Shown: positions 20,500 through 28,742, numbered from the stretch's first letter. The stretch: 43,750 nucleotides of DNA from Candidatus Pullilachnospira intestinigallinarum (GCA_018711275.1 DVIN01000036.1:1-43750), one strand, 5' to 3'. Translations and numbers: made by a program. The notes: generated by a model not told the origin, from the letters alone.

Positions 20500-21474
20500 A
20501 TGTGTACATGCATCACTTATGAAAACGGCGATTTTTATTTCGGAAGAAATCTGGATCTGGAGTATCATTTTGGAGAACAGGTGGTAATTACGCCGCGAAA
20601 TTATTCTTTCCGATTCTGCCGGGAGCCGCAGCTTTCCAACCACTACGCCATGATCGGCATGGCCTCTGTGGAGAAGGAATATCCATTGTATGCGGAGGCG
20701 GTCAATGAAAAAGGGCTGGGAATGGCAGGCCTGAATTTTCCGGAAAATGCCTGTTATGTTCCGGAACAGCCGGGAAAGAAAAATGTGACGCCCTGGGAAC
20801 TGATTCCCTGGGTGCTGGGACAGTGTGCCAATCTCACGGAAGCCCGGAACCTTCTGGGAATGGTGAGCCTTCTTCATGTTCCTTTTGCCGAGGCGCTGCC
20901 GTTGGCGCCGCTTCACTGGATGCTGGCGGACCGCAGCGGATGTCTGGTGCTGGAGGCAGATCGGGAGGGCGTACATCTTTATGACAATCCTTTTGGGGTC
21001 CTGACCAACAATCCTCCCTTTCCTTATTATCTGGAACACATGAGAAATTATGTAAACTTAAGAGCGGAGTTTCCCGGGGAAGGGTTTGCCAGAGAACTGA
21101 ATCTGTCTCCTTTCGGACAGGGAATGGGGGCAATGGGACTGCCGGGAGATTTTTCTCCGGCCTCCCGTTTTGTGAAGGCGGCCTTTTTAAAGTGGAATTC
21201 CCAGGCGTCGGGCGAGGGTCTGGCGCCGGTGTCTCAGTTTTTTCATATTCTGGAGGGAGTGGCCATGGTTCGCGGATCCGTGATCACACCGGAGGGAGTG
21301 CCGGATGTGACCACCTATTCCTGCTGTGTAAATGCGGATCGGGGAATTTATTATTACAAAACCTACGACAACAGCCAGATTCAGGCGGTTTCCATGGAAA
21401 GGGAGGCACTTGACGGGATGAATTTGCGGAAATTTCCCCTGGTAACCGGACAGAAAATCAACTGGCAGAACTGA
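20500..21474 (+). CDS. bsh: Choloylglycine hydrolase family (bile salt hydrolase-like)
   Basis: A 324-residue N-terminal nucleophile hydrolase of the linear amide C-N hydrolase family. Cys2 is the nucleophile exposed after removal of Met1. Other active-site positions are present in family context: Arg16 and Asp19 (FGRNLDL), Asn79 (GLNFP), Asn170/171 (LTNNPPF) and Arg223 (GLPGDFSPASRFVKAAF). The last motif and the LNFP loop favour bile salt hydrolase over penicillin V acylase, but substrate needs testing. ATG 20500 follows GGAGGTG; an alternative start would lose the required Cys2. No signal peptide, so cytoplasmic, and no transporter beside it. Confidence 0.85.
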   Translation: MCTCITYENGDFYFGRNLDLEYHFGEQVVITPRNYSFRFCREPQLSNHYAMIGMASVEKEYPLYAEAVNEKGLGMAGLNFPENACYVPEQPGKKNVTPWELIPWVLGQCANLTEARNLLGMVSLLHVPFAEALPLAPLHWMLADRSGCLVLEADREGVHLYDNPFGVLTNNPPFPYYLEHMRNYVNLRAEFPGEGFARELNLSPFGQGMGAMGLPGDFSPASRFVKAAFLKWNSQASGEGLAPVSQFFHILEGVAMVRGSVITPEGVPDVTTYSCCVNADRGIYYYKTYDNSQIQAVSMEREALDGMNLRKFPLVTGQKINWQN

Positions 21475-21507
21475 GAGGACAGATTTTGTGAAAAAGTTGG
21501 AAAAGTA

Positions 21508-21536
21508 TTGATGAACTTATGATAAAGTGTTATAAT
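21508..21536 (+). promoter_or_regulatory. Predicted promoter of iolG-like gene
   Basis: TTGATG (21508-21513) and TATAAT (21531-21536) with a 17-bp spacer, about 58 bp before the start codon. Confidence 0.75.
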
Positions 21537-21594
21537 CTTTACAGCCAAAAAGCAGGAGATTTCCCGTAAAATGGGAATGAAAGGAGAAACAATC

Positions 21595-22608
21595 ATGGTA
21601 ACGATTGGTATTATCGGAGCAGGCCGCATCGGAAAGGTACATGCGGAAAGTATTTCCAATTATGTAAAGAACGCAACAGTGAAAACCATCGCAGATCCGT
21701 TTATGAACGAACAGACGGAAAAATGGGCGGCGGGACTGGGAATTCCCAATACTACAAAAGATTATAAAGAGATTCTGGCGGATCCGGAGATTGACGCAGT
21801 GCTGATCTGCTCCTCCACAGACACGCATTCCCCCATTTCTATCGAGGCTATTGAGGCAGGAAAGCATGTGTTCTGTGAAAAACCCATCGATCACGATGTG
21901 GAGAAGATCAAAGAGGTTATGAAGGCTCTGGAAGGGAAGAAAACGAAGTATCAGGTGGGATTTAACCGCAGATTTGATCATAATTTCCGCGCCGTGAAAG
22001 ATGCGGTGGTATCCGGAAAGGTGGGAGATCCCCATATCATCAAGATTACTTCCAGAGATCCGGAACCCCCTTCCGCAGAGTATGTGGCAGTGTCCGGCGG
22101 TATGTTCCTGGATATGACCATCCATGATTTTGATATGGTACGTTTCCTGGCCGGCTGCGACGCCGAGGAAGTGTATGTTCAGTCCGCAGTTCTGGTGGAT
22201 CCCGCCATCGGGGAAGCCGGAGATGTGGATACCGCAGTGATCACCCTGAAGATGGCCAACGGCGCTATCGCGGTGATCGACAACTCCAGAAAAGCCGTTT
22301 ACGGATACGATCAGAGAGCAGAGGTGTTCGGCTCCAGGGGAATGGTGGCCAATGCCAATGACAGCCAGTCCAACGCAGTCATCAGCAATGCGGACGGCGT
22401 GACCGGCGAGAAGCCCCTGTTCTTCTTCCTGGAGAGATATATGGCAGCTTATGCGGAGGAGATCCGCCAGTTTGTGGACGCCATTGAGAACGACACGGAC
22501 ACACCGGTGGGTGTGGAAGACGGACTGAAACCGGTGCTGATGGGCCTGGCGGCAAAGAAATCCGTGGAGGAACACCGGCCGGTGAAGATTTCCGAGATTG
22601 AATTTTAA
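21595..22608 (+). CDS. iolG: Gfo/Idh/MocA oxidoreductase, inositol 2-dehydrogenase-like
   Basis: A 337-residue NAD-dependent dehydrogenase. The Rossmann motif GIIGAGRIG opens the protein. Lys96 in CEKPI and the pair Asp173/His177 in FLDMTIHDFDMVRF match the catalytic triad of Bacillus IolG (97/172/176) almost exactly. The likely reaction is myo-inositol to scyllo-inosose. ATG 21595 follows AAAGGAG. No other iol genes are in the window; it is expressed from its own promoter, so its real substrate could be another polyol. Confidence 0.8.
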   Translation: MVTIGIIGAGRIGKVHAESISNYVKNATVKTIADPFMNEQTEKWAAGLGIPNTTKDYKEILADPEIDAVLICSSTDTHSPISIEAIEAGKHVFCEKPIDHDVEKIKEVMKALEGKKTKYQVGFNRRFDHNFRAVKDAVVSGKVGDPHIIKITSRDPEPPSAEYVAVSGGMFLDMTIHDFDMVRFLAGCDAEEVYVQSAVLVDPAIGEAGDVDTAVITLKMANGAIAVIDNSRKAVYGYDQRAEVFGSRGMVANANDSQSNAVISNADGVTGEKPLFFFLERYMAAYAEEIRQFVDAIENDTDTPVGVEDGLKPVLMGLAAKKSVEEHRPVKISEIEF

Positions 22609-22626
22609 CAGTTTGTACCTAACAGC

Positions 22627-22684
22627 CCAGGGAGGCATGCGGAAACGTCAGACTTGCTGACGGCGGGATGCGTCTGCTCCCTGG
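22627..22684 (+). other. Structured hairpin element downstream of iolG
   Basis: Nested helices: CCAGGGAG (22627-22634) with CTCCCTGG (22677-22684), then GCAT with ATGC (22635-22638, 22668-22671), then CGTCAG with CTGACG (22646-22651, 22657-22662). No U-tract follows, so this is not itself a terminator. It precedes a true terminator by 25 nt and may be a 3'UTR-borne small RNA. I do not recognise the class. Confidence 0.5.
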
Positions 22685-22709
22685 TAAAGCGTAACCCGAC
22701 AGCGAAAAC

Positions 22710-22756
22710 CCGGAGGAGGTTCTCACGGAATATGTGGAATCTCCTCCGGTTTTTTG
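22710..22756 (+). terminator. Intrinsic terminator after iolG
   Basis: CCGGAGGAG (22710-22718) pairs perfectly with CTCCTCCGG (22741-22749), followed by TTTTTTG. Confidence 0.9.
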
Positions 22757-22797
22757 CTTTTAAAAATAGATTTGCAAAATATTATACTGTAAAAGTA

Positions 22798-22826
22798 GTG
22801 ACAAAATTCACCGCTTTTATTATACT
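22798..22826 (+). promoter_or_regulatory. Predicted promoter of the XRE-nuclease pair
   Basis: GTGACA (22798-22803) and TATACT (22821-22826) with a 17-bp spacer, 36 bp before the start of the XRE-like gene. Confidence 0.6.
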
Positions 22827-22862
22827 GAGAAGGAAAGAAAACGTTTGGAGGAAGAAACGCGG

Positions 22863-23240
22863 ATGGACTTTTATCAATTTCCGGTACTTGATGTGCAGAT
22901 GACGGGACGGACGATCCGCGAAGTCTGTCTTCGGAAGGGACTGACGGTCAGGGATCTCCGGATTACGCTGGGAATCGGTTCCTTTCAGTCGGTTTACAGC
23001 TGGTTTTCCGGAAAAACGCTGCCGTCTCTGGATCATATGACCGCACTTTCACATCTTCTGAAAACGCCGATGGACGTTTTGGTGTGTACGACCGGTGAAA
23101 GAATCTGGGAAATGCCGTTGCCGGAAGAAGCGGCGCCGGAGAGACTGCGGCGGTACGGAGAATTCTTTTCGGCGCTGAAAAATGTCCGTCCGGCGGATAT
23201 CATCAGAGAAAACAGAAGATCTCTGAAAAAAGGGGAGTGA
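22863..23240 (+). CDS. XRE-like helix-turn-helix regulator
   Basis: A 125-residue protein with an N-terminal helix-turn-helix (TIREVCLRKGLTVRDLRITL, then SFQSVYSWFSGKTLPSLDHM), the pattern of XRE/Cro-type DNA-binding domains. The C-terminal half is helical and charged. ATG 22863 is chosen because GGAGGAAG ends 8 nt upstream; an in-frame TTG at 22845 overlaps that site. It lies 6 bp before the nuclease gene, so they form an operon and the regulator may control it. Confidence 0.75.
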   Translation: MDFYQFPVLDVQMTGRTIREVCLRKGLTVRDLRITLGIGSFQSVYSWFSGKTLPSLDHMTALSHLLKTPMDVLVCTTGERIWEMPLPEEAAPERLRRYGEFFSALKNVRPADIIRENRRSLKKGE

Positions 23241-23246
23241 CAGAGT

Positions 23247-24242
23247 ATGAAGAAATGGAGACAGGCGCTGTATCTGACCCTGTCCTTTTTGCTGGCTGTC
23301 GCTGGCTGCGGACTGCCCGGGGAGACGGGAGGTTATCGGGAAAACGCAGGGGAAAACAGCGCGGCGCAGACGGAAGACTGGGCGGAGCATTCCGATGCGG
23401 GAAATATTCTTATCGTGGATCAGGAAGAAGTTCCCGCCTACAGCGGGGAGCCTTATGTGGAGCTGGAGGGCAACCAGCCGGATTTTTCGGCAGAGGAACT
23501 GACGGAAACGTCTTTTGAGGAGTACAGCCCGCTGGACGAACTGGGACGCTGCCAGACGGCGGTGGCCTGCGTGGGACAGGATCTGATGCCCCGGGAGGAA
23601 CGGGGAGATATCAGTGAGGTAAAGCCTACAGGCTGGCACAGTGTCCGGTATGAGAATGTGGAAGGCGGATCTCTTTACAACCGCTGCCACCTTATAGGGT
23701 ATCAGCTGACGGCGGAAAACGCCAATGTGGAAAACCTTATTACCGGGACCCGCTATATGAATGTGGAGGGGATGCTGCCTTTTGAAAATGAAGTGGCAGA
23801 TTATGTGGAGGAAACGGATGGCCATGTGGTGTACCGGGTGACTCCGATTTACGAAGGGGACAATCTGGTGGCCTCCGGCGTGCAGATGGAAGCGGAATCC
23901 GTGGAAGACGCGGGGGAGAGCGTCTGCTATAACGTATTTGTCTATAATGTCCAGCCGGGCATTGAAATCGACTATGCCACAGGAGACAGTCGTCGGGATG
24001 ACGGGGATATGGCAGAGGAAGTCGGAACAGTTTCCGAAGATGAAAATGACGGGACAGACGAAGCGGAGGCCGGCCAGGAAGAAGTACGGACCTACATTGT
24101 AAACACCAATTCCGGAAAATTTCATCTGGAATCCTGCAGCGGGGCAAAGCGGATCCGGGAGGAAAACAGGAAGGAATACACCGGAACCCGTCAGGAACTG
24201 ATCGAAGAGGGATATCAGCCATGTAAAATGTGCAATCCGTGA
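23247..24242 (+). CDS. Secreted DNA/RNA non-specific endonuclease lipoprotein (EndA-like)
   Basis: A 331-residue exported nuclease. The signal peptide ends in VAGC, with Cys21 as lipid attachment site, followed by an acidic linker. The nuclease core includes SLYNRCHLIGYQL, where His149 is the predicted general base, and NVENLITGTRYMNVEGM, which supplies the metal-binding Asn, the pattern of streptococcal EndA-type enzymes. The C-terminus has a small Cys/His module (SGKFHLESCSGAKR ... CKMCNP) like the Ada/zinc-type repeats in secreted clostridial proteins. Likely role: cell-surface DNA degradation for uptake or nutrition. Confidence 0.82.
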   Translation: MKKWRQALYLTLSFLLAVAGCGLPGETGGYRENAGENSAAQTEDWAEHSDAGNILIVDQEEVPAYSGEPYVELEGNQPDFSAEELTETSFEEYSPLDELGRCQTAVACVGQDLMPREERGDISEVKPTGWHSVRYENVEGGSLYNRCHLIGYQLTAENANVENLITGTRYMNVEGMLPFENEVADYVEETDGHVVYRVTPIYEGDNLVASGVQMEAESVEDAGESVCYNVFVYNVQPGIEIDYATGDSRRDDGDMAEEVGTVSEDENDGTDEAEAGQEEVRTYIVNTNSGKFHLESCSGAKRIREENRKEYTGTRQELIEEGYQPCKMCNP

Positions 24243-24298
24243 GGGAATGTGTGCGTGCATCCGCGAACCGGGCGGCAGAAAGTGGTCTTAAAAAACAG

Positions 24299-24327
24299 TT
24301 GACAGAAACCTTCTGTCTGCATATAAT
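24299..24327 (+). promoter_or_regulatory. Promoter of the trpXYZ T-box transcript
   Basis: Perfect TTGACA (24299-24304) and TATAAT (24322-24327) with a 17-bp spacer. Transcription should begin near 24334, at the base of the T-box leader. Confidence 0.9.
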
Positions 24328-24333
24328 GATTAT

Positions 24334-24669
24334 CAGTAAGAAAAACCAATGAGAAAGAGGAGTAAGCCTTAAAAGAAATCACAGAGAGCGGCAGGCGGTG
24401 GGATTGCCGTATGGATTTTAACGCTGAATGGACTTTCGAGGGCGGCCCGAAACGGATTCGGAAATTTCTGCTTTTGATGACAGCAACCGCTGGAAAGGCA
24501 GGATGGACGGAATCACCAGAGTAGGCGTCGACGGGAACCGAACCCGTTATCAATCAGGAGCGTATGTCAGTACGCGAGCAGAGTGGACGATTCGTCAAGT
24601 TGAGTGGTACCGCGATAATAAGATTGTATTTTATTACCGTCTCAGGCAAAAGCCTGAGGCGGTTTTTTT
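24334..24669 (+). promoter_or_regulatory. T-box riboswitch, predicted tRNA-Trp specifier (UGG)
   Basis: Stem I can be drawn by eye. GAAAG (24353-24357) pairs with CTTTC (24433-24437) below the specifier loop. AGC (24365-24367) with GCT (24423-24425), and TTAAAA with TTTTAA after a C-C mismatch, close it above. The left strand carries AGTA (24361-24364), the S-turn element; the right strand reads GAATGGA, placing the codon TGG at 24429-24431. The T-box segment AGTGGTACCGCG (24603-24614) follows, then a terminator. Uncharged tRNA-Trp would stabilise the antiterminator and switch on the importer downstream. Confidence 0.9.
24637..24669 (+). terminator. T-box-controlled terminator
   Basis: CCGTCTCAGGC pairs with GCCTGAGGCGG around an AAAA loop (24637-24662; the inner seven pairs are perfect), followed by a run of T. 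It competes with the antiterminator formed by the T-box sequence. Confidence 0.9.
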
Positions 24670-24681
24670 GTGAAAGCATAA

Positions 24682-24719
24682 GGCGGGCAGCGGCAGAGAA
24701 ATCTGTGTGGCTGCCCGCC
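24682..24719 (+). other. 10-bp GC hairpin between T-box and trpX
   Basis: GGCGGGCAGC (24682-24691) and GCTGCCCGCC (24710-24719) are exact complements around an 18-nt loop. No U-tract follows. It would lie just after the T-box terminator in read-through transcripts and could stabilise the mRNA 5' end after processing. Function is inferred only. Confidence 0.5.
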
Positions 24720-24817
24720 GGCCGTCAGGCTGTGTTTGGACTTCTCTTCACCGCTGCTCGCAGGAGGCCGGGATTCGCAGAGGCGATTCCGACCTGAAAA
24801 GAAAGGAGCGTATGATT

Positions 24818-25843
24818 ATGAAAAAGAAAATGGTTTCCCTGATGATCACAGCAGCACTTCTTACCGCCGCGTTTGCAGGATGCGGAGCGAAGACTTCCGC
24901 ATCGGAGTCTGAAAACTCCTCCGGCGGGGAAAGCTATACCATCGGCATCTCCCAGTTTGCGGAGCACGGCTCTCTGGATAACTGCCGGGAAGGTTTCCTG
25001 GAGGGGCTGAAGGAAGAGGGACTGGAAGAAGGAAAGAATCTTACCGTAAAAGTCAACAATGCGGCTTCCGATATGGGAACCGCAGCCCAGATCGCTCAGA
25101 GTTTTGTGGCAGACAAAGTGGATCTGATTTGCGCCATTGCCACTCCTGCCGCGCAGGCAGCCTACAACGCGGCAATGGATAAAGGAATTCCCGTGGTCTA
25201 CACGGCAGTGACCAATCCGGAGGAAGCCCAGCTGGCCGACTCGGATGGAAAGCCGGTGGGAGCGGTGACGGGAACCAGTGACCAGCTGCCGGTGGAAGCA
25301 CAGCTGAAAATGATTCGTGAACTTCTGCCGGACGCCAAAACCATCGGTATCCTTTACACCACCAGCGAGGCCAATTCCGTGTACAGCATCAGCCAGTATG
25401 AGAAACTGGCGGGCGACTATGGATTTACCCTGGAGACTGCCGGCGTCACCAATACTTCAGAGGTTTCTCTGGCAGCCGCGGATCTTCTGGACAAAGTGGA
25501 CTGCCTCACCAACCTCACCGACAATACAGTGGTCAGCGCGCTCCCCTCTGTTCTGGATGCGGCAAACAAGAAAAATATTCCGGTATTCGGCAGCGAAATC
25601 GAGCAGGTGAAGAACGGATGTCTGGCCGCAGAGGGTCTGGATTATGTTAATCTGGGAATCGAAACCGGAAAGATGGCGGCCAAAATCCTGAAAGGCGAGG
25701 CCAGCGCGGAGGATATGAATTATGAACTTCTGACGGACAGCAGCCTGTATATTAACCAGGCGGTGGCCGATGAACTGGGAATTGCCATTCCCGACTCCAT
25801 GACGGAGAGGGCCGTGGAGGTATTTGACGAAATCGCGCAGTAA
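24818..25843 (+). CDS. trpX: ABC importer substrate-binding lipoprotein, TrpX-type
   Basis: A 341-residue exported lipoprotein. The signal sequence ends in AFAGC. The mature part is the ABC_sub_bind (DUF534-type) fold, opening YTIGISQFAEHGSLDNCREG with IPVVYTAVTNPEEAQLADSD later. The preceding Trp T-box and the adjacent permease and ATPase fit the trpXYZ tryptophan importer found in Firmicutes. ATG 24818 is favoured because AAAGGAG lies 9 nt upstream; ATG 24812 in frame would leave only 3 nt. The ligand is inferred from regulation, not from the binding residues. Confidence 0.85.
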   Translation: MKKKMVSLMITAALLTAAFAGCGAKTSASESENSSGGESYTIGISQFAEHGSLDNCREGFLEGLKEEGLEEGKNLTVKVNNAASDMGTAAQIAQSFVADKVDLICAIATPAAQAAYNAAMDKGIPVVYTAVTNPEEAQLADSDGKPVGAVTGTSDQLPVEAQLKMIRELLPDAKTIGILYTTSEANSVYSISQYEKLAGDYGFTLETAGVTNTSEVSLAAADLLDKVDCLTNLTDNTVVSALPSVLDAANKKNIPVFGSEIEQVKNGCLAAEGLDYVNLGIETGKMAAKILKGEASAEDMNYELLTDSSLYINQAVADELGIAIPDSMTERAVEVFDEIAQ

Positions 25844-25866
25844 GCGGAACATGGAGGAGATAGAAA

Positions 25867-26778
25867 ATGGATTTTCTGATTACCATAGTGGAGCAGGGCC
25901 TGATTTACGGGATTCTGGCTCTGGGCGTATATATCACCTACCGGATTCTGGATTTTCCGGATCTGACGGTGGACGGAAGCTTTCCTTTGGGGGCGGCGGT
26001 GACGGCGGCTCTGATTACCCGGGGCGTCAATCCCTATCTGACGCTGCTGATTTCTTTTGCGGCCGGCGTGCTGGCAGGCATCTGCACCGGTCTGATTCAT
26101 GTAAAATTCAAAGTGCGTGATCTGCTCTCCGGAATCATCATGATGACCGCTTTGTATACGGTAAATCTGGTGGTGGCGGGAACCAATAACGTTCCTCTGT
26201 TTTCTCAGGAGACCATTTTCAATAATTCCATGCTGACCGGGATTTTCGGAGAGGAGATCCCGGGCGTCGTGACCATTCTGGTGATTCTGGTCGTTGCCCT
26301 GATCTGCAAGCTGCTGCTGGATTTTTACATGAATACAAAATCCGGTTACCTGCTGCGGGCGGTGGGAGACAATGAAAACCTGGTCACCTCGCTGGCAAAG
26401 GACAAGGGCAATGTGAAAATTCTGGGACTGGCGATTTCCAATGGGCTGGTGGCTTTAGGAGGCTGTGTGTTCTGCCAGGAAGAAAAGGTATTCGACATTT
26501 CTGTGGGAACCGGATCCATGGTTATTGGTCTGGCCAGCGTGATTATCGGCGTGAGCCTGTTCCGAAAGCTGACATTTGTGAAAGCGACCACGGCGGTATT
26601 TGTGGGGGCGATTATTTACAAAGCCTGTGTGGCGGCGGCTATCCGCTTTTTCGAGCCCCAGGCCATGAAACTGATTACGGCGGTGCTGTTCCTGGTGATT
26701 CTGGTGATCAGCATGGAGAGAAAGCAGAAGAAAAAACTTCAGCTTCAGGAAGCCGGGAAAGGAGAACACCATGCTTGA
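25867..26778 (+). CDS. trpY: ABC importer permease, TrpY-type
   Basis: A 303-residue membrane protein of the branched-chain-amino-acid-like permease family, with about eight or nine hydrophobic segments. YRILDFPDLTVDGSFPLGAA is a recognisable family segment, and the C-terminus is a basic cytoplasmic tail. It starts after GGAGGAG and overlaps the ATPase start by 8 bases, so the three genes are co-translated under the T-box. Confidence 0.87.
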   Translation: MDFLITIVEQGLIYGILALGVYITYRILDFPDLTVDGSFPLGAAVTAALITRGVNPYLTLLISFAAGVLAGICTGLIHVKFKVRDLLSGIIMMTALYTVNLVVAGTNNVPLFSQETIFNNSMLTGIFGEEIPGVVTILVILVVALICKLLLDFYMNTKSGYLLRAVGDNENLVTSLAKDKGNVKILGLAISNGLVALGGCVFCQEEKVFDISVGTGSMVIGLASVIIGVSLFRKLTFVKATTAVFVGAIIYKACVAAAIRFFEPQAMKLITAVLFLVILVISMERKQKKKLQLQEAGKGEHHA

Positions 26779-27544
26779 ACTGCAGCATATCGCGAAATAT
26801 TACAATCCGGGCACCGTCAATGAGATGTGTCTGTTTCAGGATTTTAATCTGACGGTGAAAGACGGACAGTTTGTCTCTGTGGTGGGAAGCAACGGCTCCG
26901 GGAAAACTTCCCTGTTGAATCTGATCTGCGGCAGCATCGATCTGGACGCCGGTTCCATTGTGATGGACGGAAAGGACATTACAGGAGAGAAAGAGTACCG
27001 CCGGCTTCGGAGGATCGGAAGAGTTTACCAGAATCCGGCCATGGGGACCTGCCCCAACATGACGATTCTGGAGAATATGGCTATGGCCGATAATAAAGGA
27101 AAGTTTTTCGGGCTGGGGAGAGGTACGGATAAATCCCGCATCGATCATTACCGGGAAATGCTCAGACAGCTGAACCTTGGTTTGGAGGATAAGCTGCAGG
27201 TGAAGGTGGGAAGCCTCTCCGGTGGCCAGCGGCAGGCCATGTCGCTGCTGATGTCCACCATGACGCCCATTGATTTCCTGATTCTGGATGAGCATACGGC
27301 GGCTCTGGATCCCAAAACCGCGGAGCGGATCATGGAGCTCACCGATGAAATCGTCAGAGAGAAAAAACTGACCACCATTATGGTGACCCATAATCTCCGC
27401 TATGCGGTGGAATACGGCGACCGGCTGCTGATGTTGCATCAGGGAAGGGCCGTGATGGATCTGGAGGGTGAAGAAAAGAAGAACCTGAAGGTGGAACAGA
27501 TTCTGGATCAGTTCAACGCCATCAGTATTGAGTGCGGAAACTGA
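26771..27544 (+). CDS. trpZ: ABC importer ATPase, TrpZ-type
   Basis: A 257-residue ATP-binding cassette. Walker A GSNGSGKT is at 39-46, the ABC signature LSGGQ at 149-153, Walker B FLILDE just before 175, and the switch histidine follows in MVTHNLRYAVEYGDR. All catalytic motifs are intact. Third gene of the tryptophan-type importer operon. It ends just before a bidirectional terminator. Confidence 0.9.
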   Translation: MLELQHIAKYYNPGTVNEMCLFQDFNLTVKDGQFVSVVGSNGSGKTSLLNLICGSIDLDAGSIVMDGKDITGEKEYRRLRRIGRVYQNPAMGTCPNMTILENMAMADNKGKFFGLGRGTDKSRIDHYREMLRQLNLGLEDKLQVKVGSLSGGQRQAMSLLMSTMTPIDFLILDEHTAALDPKTAERIMELTDEIVREKKLTTIMVTHNLRYAVEYGDRLLMLHQGRAVMDLEGEEKKNLKVEQILDQFNAISIECGN

Positions 27545-27548
27545 TCGA

Positions 27549-27592
27549 TAAAACGTCCGGGCAGAGGCGATTTCTCTGACCCGGACGTTTCG
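27549..27592. terminator. Bidirectional terminator between trpZ and the flavoprotein
   Basis: AAACGTCCGGG and CCCGGACGTTT form an 11-bp perfect stem. Inside it CAGAG pairs with CTCTG around GCGATTT. It sits between convergent genes and has A/T on both outer sides. Confidence 0.88.
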
Positions 27593-27594
27593 CG

Positions 27595-28488
27595 TTAATC
27601 GGGGGAAGCACAGAGGCTTTCCTCCATCTGATTTTCCCGCAGAAAACGGATAGCGGAGAGGGCGGCCCGGGCGCCTTCTCCCACGGCGATGGAGATCTGA
27701 TAGATTCCGCCGGTGCAGTCCCCGGCGGCAAATACGCCGGGAAGCGGAGTGGCCATCTGTTCGTTGACTACGATCCGGTTGTCTTCCAGACGGATTCCCA
27801 GTTTTCGGGCCAGATCACTGCCCTTTGCGGTTCCCAGGGCCACAAAGAGCGCCTCCGTCTCCAGGATAGAACCATCGGAAAATTCCACAGCCTGAAGCCG
27901 GTCGTCTCCCACAAGCCGCCGGATGGGCTCCCGGCAGACCGTCACCTCCGGAGGAAATTCCACAGAAGGTGCAAGGCCGTTGGTGCAGACGGTGACAGGT
28001 CCGGTGATGGGAAGCAGTTCCTTCAGCTCGTGAAGGGCGTATTCTCCATCGCCCAGCAGCGCCACCGGTTTTCCACGGAAGAAAAAAGCGTCGCAGACGG
28101 CACAGTAGCTGACGCCCCGCCCTTCCAGCCGGTCCAGCTGCCGGATAGGAACCATTTTCCGGGAGGTTCCGGTGGTGAGAAGAATGGCGCGGGCAGCCAG
28201 CCGGCCGCCGGCGGTATCCACCAGAAAATCTCTGTCCCAGGTAATCCCCACCACCTGATCTCTCAACAGTTTTCCGCCCAGCCGGAGTACCTGAGCCTTC
28301 CCGGCTTCCACCAGCTGATGTCCCGTTTTCGGAGAATCCAGCCCAAAATAATTTTCAATATATCCGGCCTTTTCCAGCGCCCCGTTGTCCTGACCGATGA
28401 CGGTGACGGAAAATCCTGCCCGCAGCAGATAAAGGGCGGCAGACAGGCCAGCCGGACCATTTCCGATAATTGCAGCATCCTGTATCAT
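27595..28488 (-). CDS. Thioredoxin-reductase-like flavoprotein
   Basis: A 298-residue FAD enzyme of the TrxB/AhpF superfamily. The FAD motif GNGPAGLSAALYLLRAG is at the start. The redox dithiol CAVC (SYCAVCDAFFF) is intact, and the FAD-binding GVFAAGDCTGGIYQI near the C-terminus is conserved. The second nucleotide site is unusual: GDGEYA replaces the usual GGGxSA, and the NADPH-recognising HRRxxxR stretch is missing. That recalls clostridial flavin reductases that take electrons from ferredoxin or another donor. ATG 28488 follows AAGGAG. A long upstream extension in frame is not used. Confidence 0.8.
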   Translation of the reverse strand: MIQDAAIIGNGPAGLSAALYLLRAGFSVTVIGQDNGALEKAGYIENYFGLDSPKTGHQLVEAGKAQVLRLGGKLLRDQVVGITWDRDFLVDTAGGRLAARAILLTTGTSRKMVPIRQLDRLEGRGVSYCAVCDAFFFRGKPVALLGDGEYALHELKELLPITGPVTVCTNGLAPSVEFPPEVTVCREPIRRLVGDDRLQAVEFSDGSILETEALFVALGTAKGSDLARKLGIRLEDNRIVVNEQMATPLPGVFAAGDCTGGIYQISIAVGEGARAALSAIRFLRENQMEESLCASPD

Positions 28489-28742
28489 GAATTTCCACTC
28501 CTTCCTGTTCAAAGCCGACAGATCGAACGCTGCCGCAACAGTTACGTTCCCCGTGGTCTGGGGAATTCTTTCTATATATAATACCGGCAAAAAGAAAAAT
28601 GGACAGTGGTTTCGTGACTGGGTCACACGGGCCGGGGAATTTGAAATTGCATTTTGAGGGAAACCATACTATCATAGGAGGTAAGTGACAGACACCCTTA
28701 CAGCCATATGGCCAATAATACAGGACAGGAAAGGAAAAGAAG

